The notes below the pieces were generated by a model. It had not been told where the DNA came from. It did no database searches and saw nothing but the letters and a program-made list of their open reading frames with translations. A stretch of DNA of 38,511 nucleotides, taken from the NCBI RefSeq assembly GCF_028750675.1, contig NZ_JAQQPZ010000001.1, positions 128,708-167,218 of the forward strand, written 5' to 3'. The stretch comes from Shewanella metallivivens. GTDB taxonomy: Bacteria > Pseudomonadota > Gammaproteobacteria > Enterobacterales > Shewanellaceae. Position 1 is the first letter of the stretch, and every line of letters starts with the position of its first letter. This document shows positions 19,290 to 27,559 of the stretch, one piece after another. A program made the translations under genes and the position numbers.

Positions 19290-20180
19290 ATGAAAGTTGT
19301 TATTCCCGTTGCCGGTTTAGGTACTCGTATGTTGCCTGCCACAAAAGCAATCCCAAAAGAAATGCTGCCTTTGGTGGATAAACCGCTTATTCAGTATATT
19401 GTTGATGAATGTGTGAGTGCCGGGATTAAAGAGATTGTGTTGGTGACCCATGCCAGTAAAAATGCCATTGAAAACCACTTTGATAAATCTTATGAGCTTG
19501 AATCTACTTTAGAGAAGCGTGTTAAGCGTCAGTTATTGCACGAAGTACAGTCTATTTGCCCTAAAAACGTGACCATTATGCACGTACGTCAGGGTGAAGC
19601 TAAAGGGCTAGGGCACGCTATTTTATGTGCAAAACCTTGTATTGGTAATAATCCGTTTGCGGTTGTGTTGCCTGATGTCATTTTAGATTCGTATTCAGCT
19701 GATCAACGTACTGAAAATTTAGCGTCAATGTTAATCCGCTATCGTGAGTCTCAAGCTAGCCAGATTATGGTTGCGCCTGTTCCAGAAGACCAGGTACATA
19801 AATACGGTATAGCTGATTGTGGCGGTGAAACCATTAACCCAGGCGATTCGACTAAAATCTTTAATATGGTTGAAAAACCAGAAACGGGTACCGCACCTTC
19901 AAATCTTGCCGTTGTTGGCCGTTATGTATTGTCAGAAAAAATTTGGGATTTATTAGAGCGCACACTTCCTGGTGCCGGTGATGAAATTCAGCTGACAGAT
20001 GCTATTGATATGTTGATTGAATCAGATACGGTAGAAGCATTTAACATGACAGGTAAGTCACACGATTGTGGTGACAAATTAGGATACTTAAAAGCCTTTG
20101 TGGAGTATGGGTTACGCGACCCTAAACTTGGCGGTGACTTTAAGAAAGAGCTTGCAGGTTTATTAGAAGAGTACAGATAA
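19290..20180 (+). CDS. galU: UTP-glucose-1-phosphate uridylyltransferase
   Basis: GalU makes UDP-glucose from UTP and glucose 1-phosphate in the cytosol. The 296-residue length is standard. Motifs in order are [20 protein letters not shown] (nucleotide-binding), [32 protein letters not shown] (metal-binding Asp region), [20 protein letters not shown] and [13 protein letters not shown]. It follows the exopolysaccharide locus and can feed the WcaJ-like initiating enzyme, but the repeat array and tract in between suggest its own promoter. AAGGA six bases before the ATG supports the start. Confidence 0.95.
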   Translation: MKVVIPVAGLGTRMLPATKAIPKEMLPLVDKPLIQYIVDECVSAGIKEIVLVTHASKNAIENHFDKSYELESTLEKRVKRQLLHEVQSICPKNVTIMHVRQGEAKGLGHAILCAKPCIGNNPFAVVLPDVILDSYSADQRTENLASMLIRYRESQASQIMVAPVPEDQVHKYGIADCGGETINPGDSTKIFNMVEKPETGTAPSNLAVVGRYVLSEKIWDLLERTLPGAGDEIQLTDAIDMLIESDTVEAFNMTGKSHDCGDKLGYLKAFVEYGLRDPKLGGDFKKELAGLLEEYR

Positions 20181-20196
20181 GTTTTGTTCTGTTCGC

Positions 20197-20475
20197 CGTC
20201 ATCTTCGAATGTTTTAGGTATTGTGGTTTTATTAAGAGTAACTGGGACTATCCTGCTGTTTCTTAGTTTTTAGGCCCTTGGCTTTGCTCCACCCGCTCGT
20301 CATCCTCGAATGCTTTAATTGAGGATCCAGGTGTTTCTTTTAAGTATCAAGGGCGCTTTGCTGCAATTGACAAGGTCGGACTTCGTCCTGCAAGTCAATT
20401 CATTCGAGCAAGAGCGAACATCTGGATTCCGGCTCAAGAGCATTGCCGGAACGACGGAGTAGGAAGTAATACTGG
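20197..20475 (+). repeat. Intergenic hairpin-repeat array 4
   Basis: The convergent gap between galU and mnmC holds a degenerate CGTCATCTTCGAATG module, then a second complete 159-bp unit (20298-20456). No conventional T-run terminator is visible for either gene, so the hairpins may serve as transcription ends; that is inference. Confidence 0.88.
20298..20456 (+). mobile_element. 159-bp paired-hairpin element, copy 2
   Basis: Same orientation and exact length as copy 1. The left module is CGTCATCCTCGAATGC...GAGGATCCAGGTGTT. The core again carries GGACTTCGTCC and the TGCAAGT repeat, and the right module ends TTGCCGGAACGACG. Point differences from copy 1 are scattered (for example a T for G in AATTGACAAGG), so the copies are related but not recent duplicates. 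Confidence 0.6.
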
Positions 20476-20541
20476 AACGTCGTAGTAGTGGGTGTTGCTT
20501 TTCTTTTATGTGTTCCTGAATTGTCATGTCTTTATCTGCAT

Positions 20542-22623
20542 TTAAAAAACCCACATCAATGCTTTGCCTTTTAATAGCTTGCGTAGCCACATTCTATTAG
20601 GGCTGAGTAGGGCTTGTAACTCCAGATTGAGAGGTGACAGTTGGCCACATAAGTTTGCGGCTAAACATTCGGCAACGAGTGGGCCTGAGCTTAGGCCACG
20701 TGAGCCGAGGCCGCCTAAAACATATAAGCCGTCATAAATAGGTGCTGGCGTTGTTTGCCAGTAACGTTGCCATTGGCTAGGTTTGTCTTTTGATTGTTGC
20801 TGCAGAGCATATCGCTTAAATAACTCATCAACATCAGTTGCGCATCCCATTACAGGGAAGTGATCGCGGCTGACCATCCTTACGCCAACTCTGGCATCGT
20901 TGTTTGAAACATCAATATCGTTTGGCCAGTTTGAATTTGGGAAGCTTTGCTTCATTTTTAGGCTGTTTTCGTGTTGTTCTTGCGGGCAAAAATCAAGATG
21001 GGTTGGGTCTTTTACATAACTTGCGCCTACGCAATGCAGTTGATTATGTTGCGGGGTTAAGTAGCCGTTTGCACAAATGACAGTAGACAATTGTGCCAAT
21101 TCTCCTTGTGCGGGGATATGGCTAACCTGGCCTCTAAAGCCACTGATTTGTAATTGTTTTGTTTGCTCGTAGTCGGTAAGTTGTGCGCCCGATGCCACAA
21201 CTAATTGTTGATGGGTTGCAATGGCCAATTTTGGGTTGTCGCTAAACAGTTGCCAGCCTTGTGAGCCTGATTCAATGCGATTGATTTGACTATTATAGAC
21301 AACCGTGACGTTAGCGAGTGTTTGCGCTTTGCTAATGGCCGCTTGTGCAAATTCAAACGGGCACACCCAGCCGCCGAGTGGATAATAAAAACCAGATTTA
21401 TCGATTTCGAGGTTGGCGAGTAGACTTGCTTGTTTGGCATCAACTGCTGTCGCGATTTCGGTTGGCCATTGTTGGCCGTTGATGATTTTGGTTAACCTGG
21501 TTTCGCTGCGCTCGTCAAACCCGGTGTGCAATACGCCGCACCATTGATGACCAATGTTATAGCCGTCATCAATTAACGATTGGATTTGACGACGACTGAA
21601 TAAAAACGCTTGTTGAAAAAACTGACTTAACGAGCCATTTTCTGGGGTGAGTAGTGGATAAATGGCCCCTTGTTTATTGCCTGATGCCCCCTGGCCAAGT
21701 TGTGCATCTTTACAATAAATAATACAGCTTTTACCCCGCTGAGCTAACGACAGTGCAAGGCTTGCTGCTGCAATGCCACCGCCAATGATCGCAATTGTGT
21801 CATCTTTATCGCTTATTGATGGTAAGGGGTTATAAGCAAATTGTTGATTAAGGTGTTGCCTCATCGCTTGGCGCTCTGCCATTGCAATATCATCAATGCT
21901 TGTGGGTGTTTCTGCTAAAATAGTATTAAAGCCGCAAAGGGTTAATTGCTTATCGATTGCGTTTGGGCAGGTGTCTGAGGTTGTAGTTGACGCTCTATAA
22001 AAACTGGCGTTATCACTGCTGAATCGAGCATATTGCCATAACACGGTTTGATTAAAATAGTGATCTACTTGGTTTGGTTGGCTCGTATCGGGTAGGGCAA
22101 ACCAATGTTGAATGCGTTGTTTGCATGGTGTAGCAACGCGTTTAAGCTGTTTGAGCGGTTCGCCATAATACACATCAATTATCAGCCGAGTGTTATTGAG
22201 TGTTAAACGCTGACAACCATCGATGGCGGTGAGTTCAGTATTAAGTAGTGCACTGGCGTAGGGCATTAATGGATGCTTGACGTCTAATAGCCCTTGTTGT
22301 TGCCAGTTTTTTTGCAGCTGTTGTCGATTGATAGATTGATTAGCAATAACAATAAGGTGGACACTTAAGTGAGTATTTTTGTGGATTGCCGCTTGCAACA
22401 ATAATATTTCATGGGCATCGGCAATACCTAACTGGCCAAGAGTGAGTAAATTATCTTGGTTATGTGCAATAGATTGACCGTCACTGGTTTGCAATACAGT
22501 GTCGATATACTGCTGTACTAATTGATAATATTGATTTTTGTAAACGCTATTATCGTCCAACAATTGGCTTTTATGCTTAGGTTGTTGATTGTGTAACGCA
22601 GATAACAAAGTGGTTTTATTCAA
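20542..22623 (-). CDS. mnmC: MnmC, tRNA mnm5s2U34 biosynthesis protein with a degenerate methyltransferase domain
   Basis: MnmC normally has two activities in wobble-uridine modification: a C-terminal FAD oxidase turning cmnm5(s2)U into nm5(s2)U, and an N-terminal SAM methyltransferase making mnm5(s2)U. Here the C-terminal part is intact: IAIIGGGIAAASLALSLAQ (about residue 275 on), GASGNKQGAIYPLL, GGWVCPFEFAQA, GYLTPQHNQLHCVGASY, GLGSRGLSSGPL and the end PNRMWLRKLLKGKA. In the N-terminal domain the glycine-rich SAM loop (GFGTGLNF in E. coli) reads LGIADAHEI, and the catalytic DGFAPAKNP region reads ALPDTSQPN, although GCQRLTLNNTRLIIDVYYGE still aligns. The protein is 693 residues and probably performs only the oxidase step. 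It is divergent to fabB. Confidence 0.9.
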   Translation of the reverse strand: MNKTTLLSALHNQQPKHKSQLLDDNSVYKNQYYQLVQQYIDTVLQTSDGQSIAHNQDNLLTLGQLGIADAHEILLLQAAIHKNTHLSVHLIVIANQSINRQQLQKNWQQQGLLDVKHPLMPYASALLNTELTAIDGCQRLTLNNTRLIIDVYYGEPLKQLKRVATPCKQRIQHWFALPDTSQPNQVDHYFNQTVLWQYARFSSDNASFYRASTTTSDTCPNAIDKQLTLCGFNTILAETPTSIDDIAMAERQAMRQHLNQQFAYNPLPSISDKDDTIAIIGGGIAAASLALSLAQRGKSCIIYCKDAQLGQGASGNKQGAIYPLLTPENGSLSQFFQQAFLFSRRQIQSLIDDGYNIGHQWCGVLHTGFDERSETRLTKIINGQQWPTEIATAVDAKQASLLANLEIDKSGFYYPLGGWVCPFEFAQAAISKAQTLANVTVVYNSQINRIESGSQGWQLFSDNPKLAIATHQQLVVASGAQLTDYEQTKQLQISGFRGQVSHIPAQGELAQLSTVICANGYLTPQHNQLHCVGASYVKDPTHLDFCPQEQHENSLKMKQSFPNSNWPNDIDVSNNDARVGVRMVSRDHFPVMGCATDVDELFKRYALQQQSKDKPSQWQRYWQTTPAPIYDGLYVLGGLGSRGLSSGPLVAECLAANLCGQLSPLNLELQALLSPNRMWLRKLLKGKALMWVF

Positions 22624-22755
22624 AATATTTTACTCAGGCCACATAACTTGGCATTATTTTACCTGCGTTTATGGAAAGCTGACCACTTAATTGCTTCAAA
22701 CCAGCTATGATTGCCGCAATTAAGTACCGACATGTACCAAATGGATAGCAAAAAA
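22624..22755. promoter_or_regulatory. Divergent promoter region mnmC/fabB
   Basis: This 132-bp gap must hold promoters for mnmC (minus) and fabB (plus). I see no convincing boxes and no confident FadR or FabR site; a GTAC-N6-GTAC repeat occurs near 22722-22736. Confidence 0.3.
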
Positions 22756-23970
22756 ATGAAAAGAGTTGTGATCACCGGAATGGGTGTTGTTTCAAGTATT
22801 GGTAATAACAAGCAAGAAGTAACAGAGTCGCTAAAAGCGGGTCGTAGCGGTATTACTCACTCAGCGCAGTTCGAAGAAATGAAATTACGCAGCACTGTTT
22901 GGGGTGATATTAAAATCAACCCAGCTGACCACATTGATCGTAAAGCACTTCGCTTTATGGGTGATGCCGCCGCTTATGCATATATTGCGATGCAAGAAGC
23001 TATTGCTGACGCTAACTTAACTGAAGAACAATATTCTAATTTCCGTGTTGGCCTTGTTGCTGGTACGGGTGGTGCGTCATCTAAAAACCAGGTTCAAGCT
23101 GCAGATACACTTCGTGAAAAAGGCGTTAAGCGTGTTGGACCTTACATTGTGCCACGTATTATGGCCAGTACGGCAAGTGCTTGCTTAGCTACTCCATTTA
23201 AAATTAAAGGTGTGAACTACTCAATTAGTTCTGCTTGTGCGACTTCAGCACATTGTATCGGCCACGCTGTTGAGCTTATTCAAATGGGTAAGCAGGACAT
23301 GGTATTTGCTGGCGGCGCAGAAGAAGTTGATTGGACGTTAACCATGGGCTTTGATGCTATGGGCGCGTTATCAACTAAGTATAATGATACACCTGAAAAA
23401 GCGTCACGTACCTACGATGCAGACCGTGATGGTTTTGTTATCTCTGGCGGCGGCGGGATAGTCGTTGTTGAAGAGTTAGAGCATGCGTTAGCACGTGGTG
23501 CAAAAATTTATGCTGAAATCATTGGTTATGGCGCATCTTCTGATGGTTATGACATGGTTGCTCCGTCTGGTGAAGGTGCTGTACGTTGTATGCAAATGGC
23601 ACTTGCTGATGTTGATGCGCCAATTGATTACATCAACACTCATGGAACATCAACCCCGGTTGGTGACATGCGTGAGCTTGAAGCATTACGTGAAGTGTTT
23701 GGTGACAACGTACCTGCAATTGCATCGACCAAATCTTTGACGGGTCACGCGTTAGGTGCTGCTGGTGTACATGAAGCTATTTACAGCATGATCATGATGG
23801 AAAACAATTTCCTTGCGCCAAGCATTAACATCGATAACCTTGATGAAAAAGCCGCTGGCATGCCAATTGTACAAGAAATGCGTGAGGCAGAACTTAATAC
23901 TATTATGAGCAACAGCTTCGGTTTTGGTGGTACTAACGCCACACTAGTGATGCGTAAATACAAAGCCTAA
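22756..23970 (+). CDS. fabB: 3-oxoacyl-[acyl-carrier-protein] synthase I
   Basis: FabB extends acyl chains in fatty-acid synthesis and is needed for unsaturated chains in gammaproteobacteria. From ATG 22756 ([18 protein letters not shown]) the product is 404 residues, matching E. coli (406). Upstream in-frame Mets are not needed by the fold. The catalytic triad is intact: Cys161 in SSACATSAH, His296 in [11 protein letters not shown] and His331 in [23 protein letters not shown] closes the fold. A strong terminator follows. It sits in its familiar place between mnmC and pdxB. Confidence 0.95.
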   Translation: MKRVVITGMGVVSSIGNNKQEVTESLKAGRSGITHSAQFEEMKLRSTVWGDIKINPADHIDRKALRFMGDAAAYAYIAMQEAIADANLTEEQYSNFRVGLVAGTGGASSKNQVQAADTLREKGVKRVGPYIVPRIMASTASACLATPFKIKGVNYSISSACATSAHCIGHAVELIQMGKQDMVFAGGAEEVDWTLTMGFDAMGALSTKYNDTPEKASRTYDADRDGFVISGGGGIVVVEELEHALARGAKIYAEIIGYGASSDGYDMVAPSGEGAVRCMQMALADVDAPIDYINTHGTSTPVGDMRELEALREVFGDNVPAIASTKSLTGHALGAAGVHEAIYSMIMMENNFLAPSINIDNLDEKAAGMPIVQEMREAELNTIMSNSFGFGGTNATLVMRKYKA

Positions 23971-24004
23971 TATAGTGTTAGCAGCATAGATTGCTAAACT
24001 TCAT

Positions 24005-24038
24005 AAAAGCCAGCATTGGAAACAACGCTGGCTTTTTT
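24005..24038 (+). terminator. Rho-independent terminator after fabB
   Basis: A 10-bp stem AAAAGCCAGC/GCTGGCTTTT with a 12-base loop runs into six T residues, 35 bp after the fabB stop. Confidence 0.85.
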
Positions 24039-24386
24039 GTATTTTTGCTCACGTCATCCTAATAATGCTTTCTACTCCGTCATCCCGGTAACGTTTTTTA
24101 AAGCCGGGTTCTAGGTGTTTTTTTGCTTTTACACAAGATCAAAAGAAACACCTGGATCGTCCCGGTAACGCTTATAAATCCGGGATCTAAGCACTCAGGG
24201 ATGACGGGCGAAAAGATGACAGCGAAGAAGAAAGCATTCGCTATTTTCTACGTCGTTCCGGCAATGCTTTTGAGCCGGAATCCAGGTGTTGGCTCTTAAG
24301 GCAAGGGCAAAATCATTTACGTTATACCGATAACGTTCAACTACTACGTCGTTTGCTCATTCGTACTCAGATAACGTCCACTACTA

Positions 24387-24545
24387 CGTCGTTCCGGCAA
24401 TGATTTTTAGCCAGAATCCAGGTGTTGGCTCTTACTCGTTTGCATTAACTTGCAGGACGAAGTCCGTCCTTGTCACTTGCAGCAAAGCGCCCTTGATACT
24501 TTAAAGCAACACCTGGATCCTCAATTAAAGCATTCGAGGATGACG
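24387..24545 (-). mobile_element. 159-bp paired-hairpin element, copy 3 (inverted)
   Basis: Reverse orientation relative to copies 1 and 2: it starts with the CGTCGTTCCGG module, has the core with GGACGAAGTCCGTCC, and ends with the CATTCGAGGATGACG module. The length is again 159 bp. The opposite orientation shows that the unit as a whole, not just single hairpins, has been placed independently. Confidence 0.6.
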
Positions 24546-24629
24546 TGCGGGTGGAGCATTCAAAAAAACAGCCACTACTTCATCCTGCAATGCCCACTAC
24601 GTCTGTCGTTCCAATATTGCTTCCTACTC

Positions 24630-24808
24630 TGTCGTTCCGGCAGTGCTTTTGAGCCGGAATCCAGTTGTTGGCTCTTGCTCGTTTGTATTGACTTGCAGGA
24701 CGAAGTCCGTCCTTGCCACTTGCAGCAAAGCGCCCTTGATACTTAAAGCAACACCTGGATCGTCCCGGTAACTCTATAAATCCAGGATCTAAGTTCTCAG
24801 AGATGACG
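24630..24808 (-). mobile_element. Variant paired-hairpin element, 179 bp
   Basis: It shares the first module and the core with the 159-bp units, but the other end is a compound module starting AACACCTGGATCGTCCCGG and finishing CTCAGAGATGACG. It shows that end modules are exchangeable around one core. Confidence 0.5.
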
Positions 24809-24883
24809 GCGTTAATTCGTTGTTTCTGCAACTAAGGTTCTATAAAAACGTAAATGACTTTTTTCTCGTTCCTTTGTTGGCTT

Positions 24884-24912
24884 TGGTATAAGATACGGCG
24901 CATAAAAATGCG
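24884..24912 (+). promoter_or_regulatory. Putative pdxB promoter with extended -10
   Basis: TGGTATAAG (24884-24892) has an extended -10 form. A small perfect hairpin CGCAT-AAAA-ATGCG (24899-24912) follows where transcription would start. The -35 region is weak, as usual for extended -10 promoters. Confidence 0.4.
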
Positions 24913-24951
24913 ATGTGTAGTCGTTAAATTCGCTGACAAATAAGATACCCG

Positions 24952-26079
24952 ATGAAAATAATTGCTGATGAAAACATGCCGTATGTTGATGCCCTGTTTG
25001 GCGACCTCGGTGAGATTGAATATGTTAATGGCCGTAATCTAAGCGCAGAACAAGTGAGTGATGCTGATGTGTTGCTCGTGCGCTCGGTGACTCCGGTTAA
25101 CGCCGCATTACTCGACATTGCACAAAAGCTTAAGTTTGTGGGTAGTGCCACCATTGGGACTGACCATGTAGCAGTCGATTATCTTGCCTCGCGTGGTATC
25201 CCTTTTAGCAATGCGCCAGGGTGCAATGCCACTGCGGTGGGTGAGTATGCATTTATTGCCATGCTAGAGTTAGCTCAACGTTTTGGTGAAACCCTACAGG
25301 GCAAAGTGGTAGGGATTGTTGGCGCTGGTAATACGGGCACTGCCGCTGCTAAATGTTTAGAGGCTTATGGCCTAAAGGTATTGTTGTGTGATCCCGTTAA
25401 AGCTGAACAAGGCGATATCAGAGAGTTTGTGTCATTGGATACGTTAATCGCTCAAGCCGATATTATTAGCTTACATGTGCCAATTACTAAGATTGGCGAG
25501 CATAAAACCTGGTATTTATTTGATGAAGCACGTTTAAATCAACTACGACCTAATACCTGGTTGTTAAATTGCTGCCGTGGTGAAGTGATAGATAATCGCG
25601 CGCTAATTGCTTTTAAGCAGCAACGCGACGATGTCAAACTGGTGCTTGATGTATGGGAAGGCGAGCCCAACCCTATGGCTGAGTTAGTGGCTTTAGCTGA
25701 GTTTGCTACCCCGCACATTGCTGGTTATAGCTTAGAAGGTAAAGCTCGCGGTACCTTTATGTTGTATCAAAAACTGTGTGAGGTGTTAAACCTTGAGGCG
25801 AATAAATCATTAACTAGTTTGTTGCCACCTTTTCAATTTAGTCAGGTTTGTCGTCAGGATGAGTTGAGTGAAGGGCAGTTATTAACCTTGTCGCGCCTAG
25901 TGTATGACTTACGTGATGATGACCGAAAGTTTAGAGGCTGTTTTGCCACGGCAACAGGGTTTGATCAAATGCGTAAAAATCATACTTATCGCCGCGAGTA
26001 CAGTGCCATTACACTCAAGAGTGAAACAGCGGTAACGCCTGTGGATCATTTAATGTTACGTACATTAGGTTTTAATTAA
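24952..26079 (+). CDS. pdxB: Erythronate-4-phosphate dehydrogenase
   Basis: PdxB oxidises 4-phosphoerythronate in pyridoxal-5'-phosphate synthesis. The 375-residue product has the D-2-hydroxyacid dehydrogenase layout: an N-terminal [11 protein letters not shown], then [18 protein letters not shown] and [13 protein letters not shown] motifs. The NAD-binding GIVGAGNTG lies at about residue 121, and the catalytic Arg (CCRGEVID), Glu (WEGEPNP) and His ([13 protein letters not shown]) are in order. A C-terminal PdxB dimerisation domain follows (from about residue 290). All key residues are present. Confidence 0.94.
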   Translation: MKIIADENMPYVDALFGDLGEIEYVNGRNLSAEQVSDADVLLVRSVTPVNAALLDIAQKLKFVGSATIGTDHVAVDYLASRGIPFSNAPGCNATAVGEYAFIAMLELAQRFGETLQGKVVGIVGAGNTGTAAAKCLEAYGLKVLLCDPVKAEQGDIREFVSLDTLIAQADIISLHVPITKIGEHKTWYLFDEARLNQLRPNTWLLNCCRGEVIDNRALIAFKQQRDDVKLVLDVWEGEPNPMAELVALAEFATPHIAGYSLEGKARGTFMLYQKLCEVLNLEANKSLTSLLPPFQFSQVCRQDELSEGQLLTLSRLVYDLRDDDRKFRGCFATATGFDQMRKNHTYRREYSAITLKSETAVTPVDHLMLRTLGFN

Positions 26080-26173
26080 TTTGCAGCGATAAATGGGCAT
26101 GATAATGATAAAAGTACGCTTTTTTGTCCAGTTGAGAAAAAATCACTTGAAAGCAGGCTTTTTTAACACATTA

Positions 26174-26202
26174 ACCCTAGTAAAGCACAACGAAACTAGG
26201 GT
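26174..26202 (+). promoter_or_regulatory. Hairpin in asd leader
   Basis: A perfect 8-bp stem ACCCTAGT/ACTAGGGT with a 13-base loop lies 44 bp before the asd ATG. No T-run follows, so it is not a simple terminator; it may be an operator or leader structure. Confidence 0.35.
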
Positions 26203-26245
26203 AGATTGATTGCTCAAACAGGATAATAGGAGTCGAGCGTTAATT

Positions 26246-27262
26246 ATGTCTCAGGAATTTAATGTAGTCGTTTTAGGTGCATCGGGCGCAGTGGGTCAAA
26301 CTATGATTGAGATCCTCGAGCAGCGTAATTTTCCGGTAGCTAAGTTGTTTCCATTAGCGAGCAGTCGCAGTGCTGGCGAAACGGTCAGTTTTCACGGTAA
26401 ACAAGTAGAAATTCTTGACGTAGAAACGTTTGACTGGAACCAGGCTCAAATTGGTTTCTTCTCTGCTGGTGGTGATGTGTCTGCTAAATGGGCACCAATT
26501 GCAGGTGATGCTGGTTGTGTGGTTATTGATAACACATCACATTTCCGTTACGACATTGATGTGCCATTAGTGGTTCCAGAAGTTAACCCAGAAGCGATTG
26601 CTGATTTTCGTAACCGCAACATTATCGCCAACCCAAACTGTTCGACCATTCAAATGTTGGTTGCACTCAAACCCATTTATGATGCGTTTGGTATTTCGCG
26701 TATAAACGTTGCGACGTACCAGTCTGTGTCTGGTACGGGTAAAAAAGCCATTGAAGAATTAGCGGGTCAATGCGCTAAGTTACTCCAAGGTTTACCTGCT
26801 GAGCCGTCTGTTTATCCTAAGCAAATTGCGTTTAACGTATTACCGCAAATTGATGTGTTTATGGAAAATGGCTACACCAAAGAAGAAATGAAAATGGTGT
26901 GGGAAACTCAAAAGATTTTTGGTGATGACGAAATCGTGGTTAACCCAACTGCGGTACGCGTACCTGTGTTTTATGGTCATTCAGAAGCGATTCATATTGA
27001 AACACTTCAACCTGTTGATGCAGAAGACGTTAAAGCTGTTCTTCGTAACGCGCCAGGTGTCGAGTTGTTTGAAAGCGATGACGAATACCCAACGGCAGTG
27101 ACTGAAGCTGCGGGCAATGATCCAGTATATGTTGGTCGTATCCGCAAAGATATTTCTCATTCTCATGGTATAAATTTATGGGTTACTGCCGATAACATTC
27201 GTAAGGGTGCGGCTTTAAACAGTGTGCAAATCGCTGAAATTTTGATTAGAGATTATTATTAA
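26246..27262 (+). CDS. asd: Aspartate-semialdehyde dehydrogenase
   Basis: Asd reduces aspartyl phosphate to the semialdehyde, the branch point to lysine/diaminopimelate, threonine and methionine. From ATG 26246 (MSQEFNVVVLGASGAVGQ) it has 338 residues. The Rossmann GASGAVGQ, SAGGDVS, catalytic Cys132 in NPNCSTIQM, SVSGTGKKA and the C-terminal HSHGINLWVTADN are visible. The catalytic cysteine separates it from the inactive Usg paralogues found at the same chromosomal place. AGGAG (26228-26232) lies 13 bases upstream, rather far, but no better start exists. It lies between pdxB and fimV. Confidence 0.93.
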   Translation: MSQEFNVVVLGASGAVGQTMIEILEQRNFPVAKLFPLASSRSAGETVSFHGKQVEILDVETFDWNQAQIGFFSAGGDVSAKWAPIAGDAGCVVIDNTSHFRYDIDVPLVVPEVNPEAIADFRNRNIIANPNCSTIQMLVALKPIYDAFGISRINVATYQSVSGTGKKAIEELAGQCAKLLQGLPAEPSVYPKQIAFNVLPQIDVFMENGYTKEEMKMVWETQKIFGDDEIVVNPTAVRVPVFYGHSEAIHIETLQPVDAEDVKAVLRNAPGVELFESDDEYPTAVTEAAGNDPVYVGRIRKDISHSHGINLWVTADNIRKGAALNSVQIAEILIRDYY

Positions 27263-27310
27263 TTGAGCTTTGCTCAAGGTTAATTCATTAATCAATAAGT
27301 GATTTAGTTT

Positions 27311-27339
27311 AAAAAGCCTGCAGCCAGCAGGCTTTTTTT
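27311..27339 (+). terminator. Rho-independent terminator after asd
   Basis: An 11-bp stem AAAAAGCCTGC/GCAGGCTTTTT with a 5-base loop is followed by further T residues, 48 bp after the asd stop. Confidence 0.88.
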
Positions 27340-27559
27340 GTTTTACTTGTGCCAGTAGTAGCAGGGCTGGCGGAACTAGTTTATAGTCGTAAACGTATCA
27401 TTTTTAACATCTATACCGCTTTTTTAGATGCAAACGTTAGCTTAAAATCGATGTGATTTGATATAGTAATGACATATACATAATAAATATTAATGATAAA
27501 AATTGCCTATAGCCTGTTGCCAAGATGGTAACTCAATTGCGCTTAAAGGGAAGGATTGG

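Larger units (their letters stand above)
24052..24812 (+). repeat. Intergenic hairpin-repeat array 5
   Basis: This fills nearly all of the space between fabB and pdxB. It contains a CCCGG-type pair (24080-24206), a 71-base block (24194-24264) that recurs exactly at 37304-37374, the inverted third copy of the 159-bp unit (24387-24545), and a related longer unit (24630-24808) whose right module is of the CGTCCCGGTAACT type. No gene is present; open frames within it are artefacts. Confidence 0.9.

Noticed and set aside
24450..24831. Open frames of 83-98 codons between fabB and pdxB
   Set aside because: They consist of the 159-bp-type units and their core; no independent coding evidence.
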